A stretch of 14,604 bases of DNA from an uncultured Oscillospiraceae bacterium (GTDB taxonomy: Bacteria > Bacillota > Clostridia > Oscillospirales > Acutalibacteraceae), in the NCBI GenBank assembly GCA_900553255.1, contig USCI01000064.1, positions 1 through 14,604 of the forward strand. The letters run 5' to 3'. Each line of letters opens with the position of its first letter. The stretch's first letter is position 1. The position numbers were made by a program, and so were the translations under genes. A model generated the notes under the pieces. That model was not told where the DNA came from and searched no databases. It saw only the letters and a program-made list of their open reading frames with translations. Positions 13,517 to 14,604 of the stretch are shown here, one piece after another.

Positions 13517-14542
13517 TTACATAAAAGTGCTGACGGCGGTCAGCAGGATAAACACGATTACGCTGATGAGCATCACCGGCGACTGAAAAAGGACGGCGGA
13601 TCCACGTTCGCCGGCAGTCAGCAGCGAGCGCGGGGCGTCGGTGGACTGCATCACCGGGCTGCGGCGGATATAGAGCACCAGCGCGGCAATGCCGCCGATG
13701 GCGGCCAGCAGGGAGAAGATGACGATGGTCAGCACGTTGAGTGCGGCATCGCTCAGGTAATAGCCGGCGTAGTCGAGCATCGTGGACATGAAGTTGTTGA
13801 GGAAGTGGATCACCACCGCGACGAAGAAATTGTTGGTGCGGATCACCACGAAGCCGAGCACCAGGCCGACCACAAAGGCGAAGGGGATCTGCAGCACGTT
13901 GCCGTGCATCAGGCCGAACAGCAGCGCCGACACCAGCAGCGCCACGCCGTCGCCGTGGGGGCGCAGCGCCTGCAGCACATAGCCGCGGAACACCATTTCT
14001 TCCAAGAAGGCCGGCAGCACGCAGAAGATCAGGATGTTGAGCACCAGGCCGATCGCATCCGGCTTCATCAAATCGGGCATTTCCGGCTGCGGAACCCCGA
14101 AATACTCAAGATAGGTCATGATATAGCTGGTGATGAAGTTCGCCAGGATACAGATGGCCATCCCCAGAAAGACAAGGCAGAAGAACACCCCGGGACGCAC
14201 CCGCTGCCGCGGCCCGAACGGGTTGATGTTGCGGCGGCAGACCAGCGCCACGAGAGGCATGGGGAACCCCATGGCAATGGTGTACACCAGCATGTAGGTC
14301 ACCAGATAGGCGTTCTCGGACAGGCCGAAATTGGCTCCCTCCTGCCCGGCGAGCGCCGCGGGGGAGACGATGCCGAATAAGGCCATCATCAGCAGCACGC
14401 CGGTAAAGGTCAGCTGCATAAAGATGGTCAGCGCCAGCATCCCGGCACCGATGAAATTGCTGTCGCGGCGGATCTGCCGTTTCTCCTGCGTCTGGTACAT
14501 CTGCCGTATGGCCCAGGAGCTGCCCGGTGCTTGTCCGATCAT
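13517..14542 (-). CDS. CPBP-family intramembrane glutamic endopeptidase (CAAX/ABI-like)
   Basis: A 341-residue membrane protein with about eight helices. The family's three motifs are present: EEMVFRG (Glu181, Glu182, Arg186), FGLMHGN (His213) and HFLNNF (His246, Asn250). In characterised relatives these residues form the active site in the membrane; bacterial members act in bacteriocin maturation or immunity and in processing of membrane proteins, but most have no known substrate. The N-terminal 25 residues are polar, and about 60 residues follow the last motif block, including a soluble-looking linker and a final C-terminal helix. ATG 14542 is preferred because AAGGA lies about 8 bases upstream; ATG 14551 directly abuts that sequence. 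It precedes tadA by 17 bases. No bacteriocin gene is visible nearby, and the upstream promoter is unclear. Confidence 0.85.
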   Translation of the reverse strand: MIGQAPGSSWAIRQMYQTQEKRQIRRDSNFIGAGMLALTIFMQLTFTGVLLMMALFGIVSPAALAGQEGANFGLSENAYLVTYMLVYTIAMGFPMPLVALVCRRNINPFGPRQRVRPGVFFCLVFLGMAICILANFITSYIMTYLEYFGVPQPEMPDLMKPDAIGLVLNILIFCVLPAFLEEMVFRGYVLQALRPHGDGVALLVSALLFGLMHGNVLQIPFAFVVGLVLGFVVIRTNNFFVAVVIHFLNNFMSTMLDYAGYYLSDAALNVLTIVIFSLLAAIGGIAALVLYIRRSPVMQSTDAPRSLLTAGERGSAVLFQSPVMLISVIVFILLTAVSTFM

Positions 14543-14604
14543 GTGCTTCATCCTTGTATAATAGAGTAGTAGTTATTAGAGCCCCTCTCCAAGGGCTGTG
14601 CTAC

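Noticed and set aside
14556..14563. TATTAT on the minus strand as the -10 of the protease gene
   Set aside because: Transcription would start at or inside the start region, leaving no ribosome binding site, and no well-spaced -35 was found.
1..14604. CRISPR arrays, tRNA or rRNA genes
   Set aside because: No regularly spaced repeats, cloverleaf sequences or rRNA-like stretches were recognised on either strand by eye.

Overview
The window looks like chromosomal DNA from an anaerobic, fairly high-GC Firmicute, most likely a gut Clostridia (Oscillospiraceae/Ruminococcaceae-like). This is inferred from strong GGAGG-type ribosome binding sites, sigma-A-type promoters (TTGACA/TATAAT-like), U-tract terminators, a MarR-controlled TM287/288-type heterodimeric ABC exporter, an intracellular GH106-like glycosidase and an IS200/IS605-type insertion-sequence end. 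No rRNA, tRNA, CRISPR array or phage gene was seen.

Region by region. (1) 1-167 is the right end of an IS200/IS605-family element: the last codons of TnpA and the subterminal hairpin. (2) 168-4793 is a drug-efflux type operon. An AT-rich leader holds one small ORF, then a consensus promoter with a perfect 7-1-7 inverted repeat over its -35 box, then marR, two overlapping ABC half-transporters and a terminator. (3) 4875-5420 encodes a conserved helical protein of unknown function. (4) 5421-5914 is a gene-poor interval with two clear hairpin/terminator structures and a weaker third. (5) 5915-6658 encodes an unknown six-TM protein, followed by a three-armed terminator. (6) 6849-7880 is a type I DAHP synthase with its own promoter. 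(7) 8023-8724 encodes an unknown seven-TM protein and ends in a terminator. (8) 8725-9058 is a regulatory interval with a promoter embedded in a 30-bp dyad. (9) 9059-12863 is a two-gene carbohydrate operon: a 976-residue GH106-like glycoside hydrolase and a sugar isomerase/epimerase-type TIM barrel. (10) 12864-14542 carries, on the minus strand, a CPBP-family intramembrane protease followed by tadA, plus a possible gene remnant.

How the genes fit together: MarR probably represses its own operon through the -35 palindrome, so the exporter is made when a ligand releases MarR. The exporter pair shows one degenerate and one canonical ATP site, as expected for an obligate heterodimer. The GH106-like enzyme has no signal peptide, so with the isomerase it probably handles an imported glycoside in the cytoplasm; the importer is not in this window. 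DAHP synthase and TadA are housekeeping genes.

The least explained signals are the 30-bp dyad around the glycosidase promoter, two near-identical hairpins about 3.3 kb apart in opposite orientation with a compensatory stem change, the three-arm structure before the DAHP synthase gene, and the gene-poor 5421-5914 interval. I did not find a convincing wholly new multi-gene system.
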